A stretch of DNA of 64,000 bases, taken from an uncultured Christensenella sp. (GTDB lineage Bacteria > Bacillota > Clostridia > Christensenellales > Borkfalkiaceae). Positions 9,061 through 17,300 of the stretch are shown here, piece by piece (position 1 is the stretch's first letter; the number at the start of each line of letters is the position of its first letter). The notes beneath the pieces were generated by a model, which made no database searches, had not been told where the DNA came from, and saw only the letters and a program-made list of their open reading frames with translations. The translations under genes were made by a program, and so were the position numbers. The DNA lies in NCBI GenBank assembly GCA_910587015.1, contig CAJUME010000008.1, forward strand, positions 1 to 64,000. Direction: 5' to 3'.

Positions 9061-9618
9061 ATGACGACAAAGGAACAACGCAGCAGATTTGCCGCAAAAA
9101 AAACGGCGGTGCTTGCCTTGCTGACGGGTTTAAGCCTTATAACTTTTTTAATAGAAAGTCTTTTTCCCACGCTGATAATTCCGGGGGCAAAGCCCGGGCT
9201 TGCCAACGTTTTTTCGTTTGCCGCGCTTATTATGTATTCCCCGATAGAGGCGTTTACAGTGGTCGCGCTGCGCACCGTGCTCGGCGCAATTTACGCGGGC
9301 AATTTTTCCGCGCTTTTATACAGCTTTTCGGGCGGAATCGTTTCAATGGCGGTATCTTCCGTGCTGATGTATGTGGTGTATCCCAAAATTTCGGTTTTTG
9401 CCGTTTCGGTCGCGGCGGCGGTTGCGCACAACATTACGCAGAATGCAGTTTTTGCATTGCTTTCGGGGTCGGTGCTGATGTTCGTCAACCTGCCCTATCT
9501 GGTGCTTTTGGGCATAATCGCGGGCGCGGTGGTCGGCGGCATTACAATACTGTTGTTTAAGGGCGTGCCCATGAATATATTTGAAAAGGTTATTTTTAAA
9601 AAGGAAAACGGACGCTAA
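9061..9618 (+). CDS. Gx-type membrane protein (annotated elsewhere as heptaprenyl diphosphate synthase component I)
   Basis: A 185-residue integral membrane protein with about five hydrophobic segments. It has the family-typical stretch IIPGAKPGLANVFSFAALIM, and then SPIEAFTVVALRTVLGAIYAGNFSALLYSFSGG. Members of this family (Gx transporter-like, S-component-like) are frequently encoded beside NusG-domain-II proteins, ApbE and Rnf genes, as here. The precise substrate is unsettled. It precedes the Rnf operon by a 220-base gap containing structured repeat copy B, so it may be the first gene of that transcript. The start is set by the promoter at 9023-9051. Confidence 0.8.
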   Translation: MTTKEQRSRFAAKKTAVLALLTGLSLITFLIESLFPTLIIPGAKPGLANVFSFAALIMYSPIEAFTVVALRTVLGAIYAGNFSALLYSFSGGIVSMAVSSVLMYVVYPKISVFAVSVAAAVAHNITQNAVFALLSGSVLMFVNLPYLVLLGIIAGAVVGGITILLFKGVPMNIFEKVIFKKENGR

Positions 9619-9634
9619 AACGTTTTTAATAATT

Positions 9635-9814
9635 TAACGGCGCAAGCAAAACCCCGTTTTTGCCTGCGCACCCCAATTTGTGCAAACCTGCACCTCAGCG
9701 AGGTGAGCGGTTGCAATTATAAATCCGTGGGCGCAAACACATTGCAACCGCGAGGGCGAGTAGCCCTTAAAATCACTAAAAATCGCAGGCAACGGCTTGC
9801 CGAGATTTTTGTGA
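9635..9814. repeat. Intergenic structured repeat, copy B (inverted relative to 722-898)
   Basis: This 180-base element fills the gap between the Gx-type gene and rnfC. Read on the minus strand it matches copy A along its whole length. The hairpin sequence on the plus strand at 9680-9693 is GTGCAAACCTGCAC; compared with GCGCAAGTTTGCGC in copy A, one stem pair differs on both sides while staying complementary. The element ends about 15 bases before the rnfC ribosome-binding site, so it forms part of the rnf leader if the operon is read from 9023. Confidence 0.8.
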
Positions 9815-9839
9815 AATAGAATAAAAAGGAGAAATTTAA

Positions 9840-11135
9840 GTGAAAGCAGTAAAAGGTAGATACTACTTCGGCGGAATACACCCGCGCGGCAATAAAGAGC
9901 TTTCGAAAGATTGCCCGCTGGAAGTTATGCCCTTGCCCGAAGAGGTAGCCGTATCCTGCGCGCAGTCGCTCGGCAAGCCCGCCGAGCCGATAGTCGAAGC
10001 GGGTCAAACGGTAAAATGCGGCGAGCTTATCGCAAAATCGGACGGTGCAATTTCCTCCGACGTTTTTGCAAGCGTAAGCGGCACGGTTACGGAAATTAAG
10101 GAGCTTACCGCAGCAAACGGAGCTATCGAAAGCTTTATTTTTATAAAATCCGACGGCAAGGACGAAAAGGCTTACCTTCCCCCGCTTACCGAGCCTGACG
10201 CGGAAGCAATAAAAGCGCGCATACGCGACTGCGGCATTGTAGGGCTTGGCGGCGCGGGCTTCCCCACGGCGGTTAAGGTTGCGCCCAAGACGCCGGTTGA
10301 CACGCTGATTGTAAACGGCGCCGAATGCGAGCCGTATTTAACGTGCGACCACCGTCTTATGCTTGAACGCACGGACGAAATAGTGCGCGGCGCGCGTTAC
10401 GTTGCAAGGGCTTTGGGCGTTACAAACATAATTATCGGCATCGAGGCCAACAAGCCCGACTGTATAGCTAAATTCGAGCCGTACGAGGATATAAAGGTTG
10501 TTAAGCTCGCAAAAAAATACCCCACCGGCGGTGAAAAACAGCTTGCATACATTACCACGGGCAAAAGGATAGGGCATGGAAGACTGCCCGCGGACTACGG
10601 TATTACCGTGCAGAACGTTGCAACGTGCTTTGCCGTTTGCGAAGCAGTTGAACGGGGCAAGCCGCTTTACGAGAGGGTTGTAACCGTTTCCGGCAAGGCT
10701 GTAAAGCAGCCCAAAAATCTTTGGGTGCGCGTGGGCACTTCCGTTCAGGCGATTGTAGATTACTGCGGCGGCGAGCAGTCCTCGCCCAAAAAGGTTGTTC
10801 AGGGCGGGCCTATGACGGGATTGGCTTTGGCAAGCTACGACTGCTATACACACAAAACCACCTCCGGCGTGCTGTTGCTTGACAAAGCCGAGGCGGCCGC
10901 GGAAGAACCCACTCCCTGCCTTAACTGCGGTAAGTGCGCGGACGTGTGCCCTATGCACCTTATGCCTATGAACACCGCTTTCTATTCTGCGGCGGGCGAC
11001 TTCGAGGCGGCGGCGAAATACGGCAACACCGCATACTGCATAGAATGCGGCGCGTGCGAGTATATCTGTCCCGCAAAGCGGCCGCTTATTCAAGCAATAC
11101 GCAAGACGAAGGCTTACCTTCATAACAAGAAATAA
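9840..11135 (+). CDS. rnfC: Rnf electron transport complex subunit RnfC
   Basis: Peripheral NADH-oxidising subunit of the Rnf complex, which couples ferredoxin:NAD+ electron transfer to ion pumping. The 431-residue protein has the NADH/FMN-binding core (GIVGLGGAGFPTAVK near residue 135; NGAECEPYLTCDHRLM) and an SLBB-like segment near residues 270-340. Two [4Fe-4S] motifs are near the C-terminus (CLNCGKCADVCP and CIECGACEYICP). Translation starts at a GTG (9840) with AAGGAG eight bases upstream. It is the first rnf gene, with order C-D-G-E-A-B as in Clostridia. Confidence 0.96.
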   Translation: MKAVKGRYYFGGIHPRGNKELSKDCPLEVMPLPEEVAVSCAQSLGKPAEPIVEAGQTVKCGELIAKSDGAISSDVFASVSGTVTEIKELTAANGAIESFIFIKSDGKDEKAYLPPLTEPDAEAIKARIRDCGIVGLGGAGFPTAVKVAPKTPVDTLIVNGAECEPYLTCDHRLMLERTDEIVRGARYVARALGVTNIIIGIEANKPDCIAKFEPYEDIKVVKLAKKYPTGGEKQLAYITTGKRIGHGRLPADYGITVQNVATCFAVCEAVERGKPLYERVVTVSGKAVKQPKNLWVRVGTSVQAIVDYCGGEQSSPKKVVQGGPMTGLALASYDCYTHKTTSGVLLLDKAEAAAEEPTPCLNCGKCADVCPMHLMPMNTAFYSAAGDFEAAAKYGNTAYCIECGACEYICPAKRPLIQAIRKTKAYLHNKK

Positions 11136-11145
11136 GGAGAAACCA

Positions 11146-12222
11146 ATGGATAACTCGATTGTAATTTCCACTCCTCCGCACGTCAAATCCAAACGGACTA
11201 CGCGGGGCATTATGCTCGATGTATGTATCGCGCTTGCACCCGCTGCAATTGCGGGCTGTGTTTTCTTCGGCTGGCAGGCGCTGTTGATAATTTTAATGTC
11301 CGTTTTTGCGTGCGTTGCCTCGGAGTTCGTTTACTTTTTTATAGCAAATAAGGGCTTTTCCGAAAAATGCAAAAACGCAAAGGCGGTTTGTCTGCGCTGG
11401 ACAAAGCAGTTCGATTTCACCTCGGTTGTGACGGGACTTATCCTCGCTATGATAATTCCCACCACCGATAAATGGTATCAGGTGCTTTACGAGGTAATTT
11501 TCGGCGCAATTTTTGCGATTGCGGTAGTAAAAATGCTTTTCGGCGGCACGGGCAAAAATCTTGTTAACCCTGCCGCGGCGGGACGCGTGTTTATGGCGCT
11601 AAGCTTTACGCATATAGTTGCAACCTCCAACTTCGTGGGCGCAAGCTTCGGCCCGATTTCAGACAGCAGTCTTGTGTTTACCGATGCAACCAACCTTGCG
11701 GGTCTGCTTACAAACGGACTTGATATCAACCCCTCCTCCTACCTCTCTCCCCTCGATTTACTGCTTGGCACGGGCGTAGGCGGCTGCATAGGCGAAACCT
11801 GCAAGCTTGCAATAATCATCGGCTATATTTATCTTTGCGTAAGGGGCGTTATCAAATGGTGGCAGCCGTTGCTGTTTATTGCGGTATTCGGACTTACCGC
11901 AGTGCTTATGGCGGGCTTCACCTTTGACAAATACACCTTTGACATAACCCTCTTCCTCCCCTCCGTACTGTCGGGCGGCGCGCTGTTCGGCGCAGTGTTT
12001 ATGATGCCCGATTACGTCACCTCTCCCAAGGGCGTTTGGGGACAGCTGTTGTACTACGTTGCGGGCGCGATACTGCTTGCGCTTTTGCGGCACTTTACAA
12101 GAATGGAGGTTTTCTCATTCGTTATTCTTTTAATGAACCTTGTAACCCCGCTTATCGACAAATATCTGATAAGCAGACCTTTCGGATATATCAGACAAAA
12201 AAAGCATAAGGAGGGCAAATAA
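11146..12222 (+). CDS. rnfD: Rnf complex membrane subunit RnfD
   Basis: A 358-residue integral membrane subunit with multiple hydrophobic segments and the family stretch FGGTGKNLVNPAAAGRVFMALSF (quoted here in part). RnfD carries covalent FMN on a Thr in a motif ending Ala-Thr. Here the corresponding segment reads VFTDATNLAGLLTNG (residues ~185-200), which keeps the acceptor Thr but has TDAT in place of the usual SGAT. It starts ten bases after rnfC with AAGGAG, and its stop abuts the rnfG start. Confidence 0.95.
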   Translation: MDNSIVISTPPHVKSKRTTRGIMLDVCIALAPAAIAGCVFFGWQALLIILMSVFACVASEFVYFFIANKGFSEKCKNAKAVCLRWTKQFDFTSVVTGLILAMIIPTTDKWYQVLYEVIFGAIFAIAVVKMLFGGTGKNLVNPAAAGRVFMALSFTHIVATSNFVGASFGPISDSSLVFTDATNLAGLLTNGLDINPSSYLSPLDLLLGTGVGGCIGETCKLAIIIGYIYLCVRGVIKWWQPLLFIAVFGLTAVLMAGFTFDKYTFDITLFLPSVLSGGALFGAVFMMPDYVTSPKGVWGQLLYYVAGAILLALLRHFTRMEVFSFVILLMNLVTPLIDKYLISRPFGYIRQKKHKEGK

Positions 12223-13293
12223 ATGACGGCCAAACAGTTTTTTAAGAGCAACGTTTTTAAATGCCTTATATCGCTTTTGTGCGTGTTGCTCGTAAGCGGA
12301 GTTTTTCTTGCGATTGCCAACGGCTTTCTTGAAGTGACTGAAGAGGAAATGTTTAAAAGACAGTTCAACAAGCAGGTCAGCGCGGTTTACGATGGAAGAA
12401 CGGTAACCCCCGAGGAGAAAGACATAAGCGGACAAAACACCGCGTTAGGCTCCTCTACCATACAAAAGGTATGGCTTATCAAGGAAGAAAACGACTATCT
12501 TGTCCAGGCCGAGGGCAAGGGCGGTTACAACGGCTCGCTTACAATCTGGACGATTATCAAAATGGATACCTCGTTAAAGGCGATTACGGGTATACGCGCG
12601 GTTTCGATTTACGCATACCCCGATGGCGAGCTTGTCGGCAATATTTCCGTTGCAAACCTCAATCTGTTTGCGCAGGACTACAAGGACGGAATAATTTACA
12701 ACTACGGCGACAAGACAGACCCCTCCTATGTTCAGACAAACTCGTCCTATTCCTTCTCGGCTATCTGCAACGCGGTAAACGGCTCTATCGAGTTTATAAA
12801 CGCGTTTGCGGGCGGAATTGTAAAAGAGGACCCGTTCGAGGGCTTCCTTTACAGAGATTTTGTCAACACCGACAAGGATACTAAGTACGAGCTGAACGCG
12901 GACGGCGATGTTGTATTCACCGTACGCACCAAGGCCAACGCACCCGCAGGCTACTTCACCGTTGAAATAGTTGTAGGCACGGACGGATTAATCAAAAAAT
13001 ACACCGTCAAGCGGTACGGCTCCGAGGACAGCCACGGCGAGGATAAGACCGAGGAAGAGTATAACGAAATCGTAGATAAAATGATACTCACCTATATGGG
13101 CAAGGATTTGAAGTACTTCACCGATAAGCTGGGCGAGGATATGGCATACCCCGGCGATAACAGCGATAAATTCGAGGAAACGGGCGCGTCCCGCTCCAAC
13201 TACCTTTGCATGTACGCGGGCGCGTTTGCAACTGCAAACTATCAGAAGGCTTTGGATAAGCTGACAACCGACGGAGGTGAAACTGATGAATAA
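12223..13293 (+). CDS. rnfG: Rnf complex subunit RnfG, enlarged with two FMN-binding-like domains
   Basis: Extracytoplasmic FMN-carrying subunit with one N-terminal membrane helix (residues ~12-33). At 356 residues it is much longer than the ~200 usual for RnfG, apparently because the FMN-binding domain is duplicated. Copy one spans about residues 95-195 (GYNGSLTIWTII ... SSYSFSAICNAVNGSIEF). Copy two spans about 230-345 (GYFTVEIVVGTDGLIKKY ... ETGASRSNYLCMYAGAF). The covalent FMN acceptor is normally Thr in SGAT. The second copy has TGAS, with Ser323 at that place, and the first copy has no such motif. The stop overlaps the rnfE start by 8 bases. Confidence 0.88.
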   Translation: MTAKQFFKSNVFKCLISLLCVLLVSGVFLAIANGFLEVTEEEMFKRQFNKQVSAVYDGRTVTPEEKDISGQNTALGSSTIQKVWLIKEENDYLVQAEGKGGYNGSLTIWTIIKMDTSLKAITGIRAVSIYAYPDGELVGNISVANLNLFAQDYKDGIIYNYGDKTDPSYVQTNSSYSFSAICNAVNGSIEFINAFAGGIVKEDPFEGFLYRDFVNTDKDTKYELNADGDVVFTVRTKANAPAGYFTVEIVVGTDGLIKKYTVKRYGSEDSHGEDKTEEEYNEIVDKMILTYMGKDLKYFTDKLGEDMAYPGDNSDKFEETGASRSNYLCMYAGAFATANYQKALDKLTTDGGETDE

Positions 13294-13939
13294 GTACAAG
13301 AAAATTACTCTGGACGGACTTATCTTCCAGAACCCCACCTTTATGCTTGTTTTGGGCACCTGCCCCACGCTTGCAATGATTAAGCAGTCGGCAACCTCCG
13401 CAATGGGTATGGGACTTACCGTTCTGGTTATTCTTACGTTAAGCAATATAATAATTTCGGCTTTAAGAAAGGTTATTCCCAACTCCGTGCGCATACCCTG
13501 CTATATAGTAATTATCGCTACGCTGGTAACCTTTGTGCAGATGCTTTTAAAGAAGTTTTTGCCCGAATTGTACGAAAGCTTAGGCGCCTTCCTTGCGCTG
13601 ATAGTGGTAAACTGCATTGTGCTTGGCAGAGCGGAAGCGTTTGCAAGCAAGCACAACGTAGGCGAGGCGGCTGTGGACGGCATTGCAAACGGCCTCGGCT
13701 TTACGATTGCGCTTACGCTTATGGGCATTATCTGCGAATTTTTAGGCAGCGGCTCGCTTTTCGGTCTGCAGATTATGAAGAGCTTTAAAATAGCGATATT
13801 CTCTCAGCCGGCGGGCGCATTCCTTGTATACGGAATTGCGATTGCGGTATTCACCTACGTTATTGACGCCTTCGAGCGTTCGCGCAGAGTTAAAGCAAAC
13901 AAGCTTGCGCGGGAAAATCTTTTGAAGGAGGCCGTGTAA
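13286..13939 (+). CDS. rnfE: Rnf complex membrane subunit RnfE
   Basis: A 217-residue integral membrane protein with about six helices. It carries the family-typical N-terminal stretch NPTFMLVLGTCPTLAM and the paired-subunit motif LPELYESLGAFLALIVVNC, which mirrors RnfA. RnfE and RnfA pack as an inverted pair in the ion-translocating core (known for the family). GGAGG lies 9 bases before the ATG at 13286, which I prefer to the GTG at 13277. The gene overlaps the end of rnfG. Confidence 0.95.
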   Translation: MNKYKKITLDGLIFQNPTFMLVLGTCPTLAMIKQSATSAMGMGLTVLVILTLSNIIISALRKVIPNSVRIPCYIVIIATLVTFVQMLLKKFLPELYESLGAFLALIVVNCIVLGRAEAFASKHNVGEAAVDGIANGLGFTIALTLMGIICEFLGSGSLFGLQIMKSFKIAIFSQPAGAFLVYGIAIAVFTYVIDAFERSRRVKANKLARENLLKEAV

Positions 13940-13942
13940 ACT

Positions 13943-14587
13943 ATGTCTGCGTTTATTCTGATAATTTTATCCGCGGTATTCACAAACAACTTTATCACCG
14001 TTAAAACCTACGGAATATGCCCGTTTTTGGGCGTATCCAAAAAAACCTCCTCGGCAGTGGGCATGGGCATTGCGGTTACCATAGTTATGGTGCTTGCAAC
14101 GCTGGTGACCTATCCCGTTTACAACTACGTTATGGTTGCCCATAACGCGGACGGCACGGAAATATGGAACTTCCAGTTCCTTTGGATAATCTTCTTCATA
14201 TTCATTATCGCATCGCTTGTGCAGATGCTGGAAATGATTATAAGAAAAATCTCCCCCTCGCTTTACAACAGCATGGGCGTATATCTGCCGCTTATCACAA
14301 CCAACTGCGCGGTTTTGGGCGTAACGCAAATGTTCAACGGCGTAACCTCGCTCGGCGATATTGTAACGGGCGTGGGCACGGCATTTACAATGAACATCGG
14401 CTGGGCGCTGCTGTACGCGCTGTTTGCGGGCGTAGGCTTTACGCTGGTTATGATTATAATGAGCGGCCTGCGCGAAAGGCTTAACTGCTACAAAACGCAC
14501 AAGGCGCTTGCGGGCTTCCCCGTTGCCATGATTACGGCATGCTTTATATGTATGGCGTTTATGGTATTCAGCTACATTAAAATTTAA
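13943..14587 (+). CDS. rnfA: Rnf complex membrane subunit RnfA
   Basis: A 214-residue integral membrane protein. The N-terminus (LSAVFTNNFITVKTYGICPF) and the segment SLYNSMGVYLPLITTNCAVLG contain the Asn-Asn and Thr-Asn-Cys motifs characteristic of RnfA. It is about 20 residues longer than typical because of an extra loop (VMVAHNADGTEIWNFQF, residues ~66-82) between the second and third helices. It starts three bases after the rnfE stop with GGAGG upstream. Confidence 0.95.
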   Translation: MSAFILIILSAVFTNNFITVKTYGICPFLGVSKKTSSAVGMGIAVTIVMVLATLVTYPVYNYVMVAHNADGTEIWNFQFLWIIFFIFIIASLVQMLEMIIRKISPSLYNSMGVYLPLITTNCAVLGVTQMFNGVTSLGDIVTGVGTAFTMNIGWALLYALFAGVGFTLVMIIMSGLRERLNCYKTHKALAGFPVAMITACFICMAFMVFSYIKI

Positions 14588-14600
14588 GGGGGCGGATAAA

Positions 14601-15470
14601 ATGATTAATTTACTTGCATTGACAACTCCCACCACCCAGACATGGGTAACGCTTGGCGTTGTAGCCGCAATTTTTGCGGGCAGCGCATTGCTTATCGGCG
14701 CGCTGATACTTGTTATCGGCAAGGTTTTTAAGGTGGACATGGATGAAAAGGTCACCAAAATTATGGAAAACCTTGCAGGCGCAAACTGCGGCGGCTGCGG
14801 TTGTTCGGGCTGCGGCGGCTTTGCGCAGAAGCTTGCGCAGGGCAACTGCAGTTTAAGCGACTGCCACGTCACCTCGCCCGAAAAAAAGGCGGAAATAGCA
14901 AAGCTTTTGGGCATAGAGCTTACCGACGAGGAGCCTACCGTTGCGGTTGTGCACTGCAACGGCGGCACGGAAAACTGCGCGGACAAATTCGAGTATAAGG
15001 GCAACCCTACCTGCGCGGCGTGCAACTCGCTTCTGGGCGGAAACAAGGCCTGCTCGTACGCCTGCCTCGGTTGCGGCGACTGCAAGGCGGTTTGCCCCGA
15101 GGACGCGATTAAGGTCAGCGGAAGGCTTGCTCAGGTTGACCCCGACAGATGCATTTCGTGCGGGGCTTGTATTACAGCTTGCCCCAAAAATATTATCGAC
15201 AGAATACCCGCCTCCGCGCCCGTGTTTGTGGCTTGCTCGTCAAAGTGCCGCGCAAAAGAGGTTGCAAGCGTTTGCAAGGTAGGCTGTATAGCGTGCGAAA
15301 AGTGCGCTAAGGTATGCCCGCACGGCGCGATTACAATGCACGATAATCTGCCCGTTATAGACTATAAAAAATGCACGGGCTGTTTGACCTGCGTTGAAAA
15401 GTGCCCCCGCCACATTATCATAAGCCGTAAGGTTGTTGCAGAGGAAACTCCGCAAACGGAAAACAATTAA
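14601..15470 (+). CDS. rnfB: Rnf complex ferredoxin-like subunit RnfB
   Basis: Membrane-anchored iron-sulfur subunit that accepts electrons from reduced ferredoxin. The 289-residue protein has an N-terminal helix (residues ~16-42) and a cluster-binding region with ANCGGCGCSGCGGFAQKLA. Four [4Fe-4S] ferredoxin motifs follow (CLGCGDCKAVCP, CISCGACITACP, CIACEKCAKVCP and CTGCLTCVEKCP). It is the last gene of the operon and runs into a strong hairpin terminator shared with the convergent gene at 15539. Confidence 0.96.
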   Translation: MINLLALTTPTTQTWVTLGVVAAIFAGSALLIGALILVIGKVFKVDMDEKVTKIMENLAGANCGGCGCSGCGGFAQKLAQGNCSLSDCHVTSPEKKAEIAKLLGIELTDEEPTVAVVHCNGGTENCADKFEYKGNPTCAACNSLLGGNKACSYACLGCGDCKAVCPEDAIKVSGRLAQVDPDRCISCGACITACPKNIIDRIPASAPVFVACSSKCRAKEVASVCKVGCIACEKCAKVCPHGAITMHDNLPVIDYKKCTGCLTCVEKCPRHIIISRKVVAEETPQTENN

Positions 15471-15490
15471 GGCTGTGACAAAATAAAAAT

Positions 15491-15528
15491 AAGCCCCGCA
15501 AAAACGCAAATGCGTTTTTGCGGGGCTT
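15491..15528. terminator. Bidirectional terminator between rnfB and the NusG-domain-II gene
   Basis: Perfect 18-bp arms (15491-15508 and 15511-15528) with a two-base centre. T-rich sequence follows on the plus side and the A-rich stretch on the other side serves the minus strand. Confidence 0.9.
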
Positions 15529-15538
15529 TTAAATTCAT

Positions 15539-16021
15539 TTAAACGGGCTGGAAGGGGTTATCGGGGTCGTATGCAAACGGCTCCACCTTCAAGCCGTGCG
15601 TGTCGCAGTGAATATCGCGGTTATTGTCCTTTATGGTCGGAGTATAAACGCATCTGCGGCTTTTGCAGTTTGCGTCCGTCACCGTTGCGGTGCGCGCCCT
15701 TTTATTAATTTCGATAATATTGAAGCCGTCGCCGTGAGTTTTAACCGTTACCTTTAAAATATCGCCCTTTACCTCAACCTCCACCGCTTCGCTGTCGTAA
15801 ACCGGTTCTGAGTTAAAGCCGTATTCGAAAACCACCTTATAGCCGGAAAAAACCCCGTCCCTCACGGAAATTTTAACGCCGCTCAAGGGGTCGGTATTTC
15901 TTGTTGCGAATACGACAATAAACAGCGCCGCCGCAAGCAGTATAACGGCGCCGTAAATTATCAAATCCCAGATTTTAAAGCCCTTGTCCTTCTTGACCTG
16001 AGCAACCTTTTTAAGCGACAT
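15539..16021 (-). CDS. NusG domain II-containing membrane protein
   Basis: A 160-residue protein with one N-terminal membrane helix (residues ~18-40) and an extracytoplasmic domain matching the NusG_II pattern. That pattern is visible as the strand-rich region ending in CKSRRCVYTPTIKDNNRDIHCDTHGLKVE, quoted here only by its ends: a Cys-x4-Cys pair and a later Cys-Asp-Thr-His-Gly. In Clostridia this family is a routine neighbour of ApbE, the Gx-type membrane protein and Rnf/flavin redox genes. Its biochemical role is not established. It follows apbE by 25 bases on the same strand and is probably cotranscribed. Confidence 0.82.
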   Translation of the reverse strand: MSLKKVAQVKKDKGFKIWDLIIYGAVILLAAALFIVVFATRNTDPLSGVKISVRDGVFSGYKVVFEYGFNSEPVYDSEAVEVEVKGDILKVTVKTHGDGFNIIEINKRARTATVTDANCKSRRCVYTPTIKDNNRDIHCDTHGLKVEPFAYDPDNPFQPV

Positions 16022-16046
16022 TGTTTTTTTCCGTAAATAATGTGCG

Positions 16047-17222
16047 TTATACGCCGCAGGAGAATACGACGCGTCTGTCCGTAAGCTTTGTTTTTATAAA
16101 TTCCGCCGCCTTGTCCCTGCCCATAGCCATAATTGCCGTTGTATATGCGTCGTCCTCCGCCGCGCTGCCGCCGAGAATGGTTGCGGACATAACCCCCGTC
16201 TGCACGGGCTTGCCCGTCTTGGGGTTGATAACGTGGCAATATCTCACGCCGTCTATCATATAATACTGCGCGTTGTCGCCGCTGGTGGAAACGCTTAAAT
16301 TCGCTATCGGCGTAATCATATAATACCCGCCTAAATTTCTGGGGTCGGTAATCGCAAGGCTGTAATTGCCCTCGCGAAAGTGACTTTTGTAAACGATACT
16401 GCTGCCGCCGAAATTGAAATAGCCGTATTTAAAGCCGTATTTATCTATAAGCCCGCTTACAACGTCCGTTGCATAGCCCTTGCCTATGCCGCCCAAATCA
16501 AGCTTTAAGCTTAGCGTTTCGCCGTTTACCTCGACCGTGGTATCGGGCTTTACGGCATAAAATTTGCCGTCCTCTTCTTTAAGCTGAATGTCCATAAACG
16601 CGTCTGCAAGAATATTGTACTTTTCAATATCCCCGTCTTTCGGTAAATCCTCGGCCGTCTGCGGATAATTCTCCGCCCCGCCGAAGCCGTACGCCTGCAC
16701 GCTGTAATATACTGCGGGATTGTAATAGCCTTCTGTAAATTCGTAAATGCGTTGCGTCATATCCAGCACGTTATACGCCGTTTCGGTAATTTCAACCTCC
16801 GCGCCCGCCGCCGCATTGTTGAAATTATATATACTCGCCCCTTCAACCGTAGCCGAAAGCGAATAATTCATATCGTCGAGAACCTCCCCGACCTCGCCGC
16901 ACAGCAGATTGAAATTTTCCAAGGTCGCGGGCGCGTTAAAATTATCGGAAATTACAAGCGTAGCCGTCAAATCAGTGTTGATTATGCCGAACCAGCTTTT
17001 GGTTTTGCCGGTAAAGTCTTGGGTATTTTCCGCCTTATCCGCCTTCAAATCGCCAAAGGCTCCGCCCTCGATAAGGTTTACCGCATAATTTTTATCGTAT
17101 ACAAAATCGCCCTTGGACAAATTTGTATACAGCTGATATTTTTTACCGCCGTTTGCGGTGCAGCCGCTTAAAGCGATTGCGCACGTCAATGCCGACGCGG
17201 CTATTGCAAAAATTTTTTTCAT
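16047..17222 (-). CDS. apbE: FAD:protein FMN transferase ApbE, lipoprotein
   Basis: Attaches FMN covalently through a phosphoester to Thr (or Ser) residues of exported redox proteins such as RnfG, RnfD and flavinylated lipoproteins. The 391-residue protein has a lipoprotein signal (SALTCAIALSGC, Cys21). The FAD-binding and catalytic signatures are LKLDLGGIGKGYATDVV, YGYFNFGGSSIV and the metal-binding end HVINPKTGKPVQTGVMSATI with AEDDAYTTAIMAMG. Start: ATG at 17222, only six bases after a TATAAT box, with no Shine-Dalgarno sequence; the transcript is probably leaderless. It is the obvious maturation enzyme for the neighbouring Rnf and lipoprotein genes. Confidence 0.95.
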   Translation of the reverse strand: MKKIFAIAASALTCAIALSGCTANGGKKYQLYTNLSKGDFVYDKNYAVNLIEGGAFGDLKADKAENTQDFTGKTKSWFGIINTDLTATLVISDNFNAPATLENFNLLCGEVGEVLDDMNYSLSATVEGASIYNFNNAAAGAEVEITETAYNVLDMTQRIYEFTEGYYNPAVYYSVQAYGFGGAENYPQTAEDLPKDGDIEKYNILADAFMDIQLKEEDGKFYAVKPDTTVEVNGETLSLKLDLGGIGKGYATDVVSGLIDKYGFKYGYFNFGGSSIVYKSHFREGNYSLAITDPRNLGGYYMITPIANLSVSTSGDNAQYYMIDGVRYCHVINPKTGKPVQTGVMSATILGGSAAEDDAYTTAIMAMGRDKAAEFIKTKLTDRRVVFSCGV

Positions 17223-17228
17223 AACAGA

Positions 17229-17257
17229 ATTATAAACGATATAAGCATTAAAAGCAA
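17229..17257 (-). promoter_or_regulatory. Leaderless-type promoter of apbE
   Basis: On the minus strand TTGCTT (17257-17252) is followed after 17 bases by TATAAT (17234-17229). The ATG begins six bases after the -10 box, so transcription would start at or next to the start codon. Confidence 0.72.
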
Positions 17258-17264
17258 TAAAAAA

Positions 17265-17287
17265 ACGTCCGCCTAAAAGACGGACGT
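17265..17287 (-). terminator. Terminator of the flavinylated lipoprotein gene
   Basis: On the minus strand ACGTCCG and CGGACGT form a 7-bp stem followed by a run of seven T. It separates the lipoprotein gene (17301-18026) from the apbE promoter, so the two are independent transcripts. Confidence 0.82.
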
Positions 17288-17300
17288 AAATTTATTTATA

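Noticed and set aside
13967..15085. A 372-codon open frame on the minus strand
   Set aside because: Antisense to rnfA and rnfB; Cys-rich shadow of iron-sulfur motifs.
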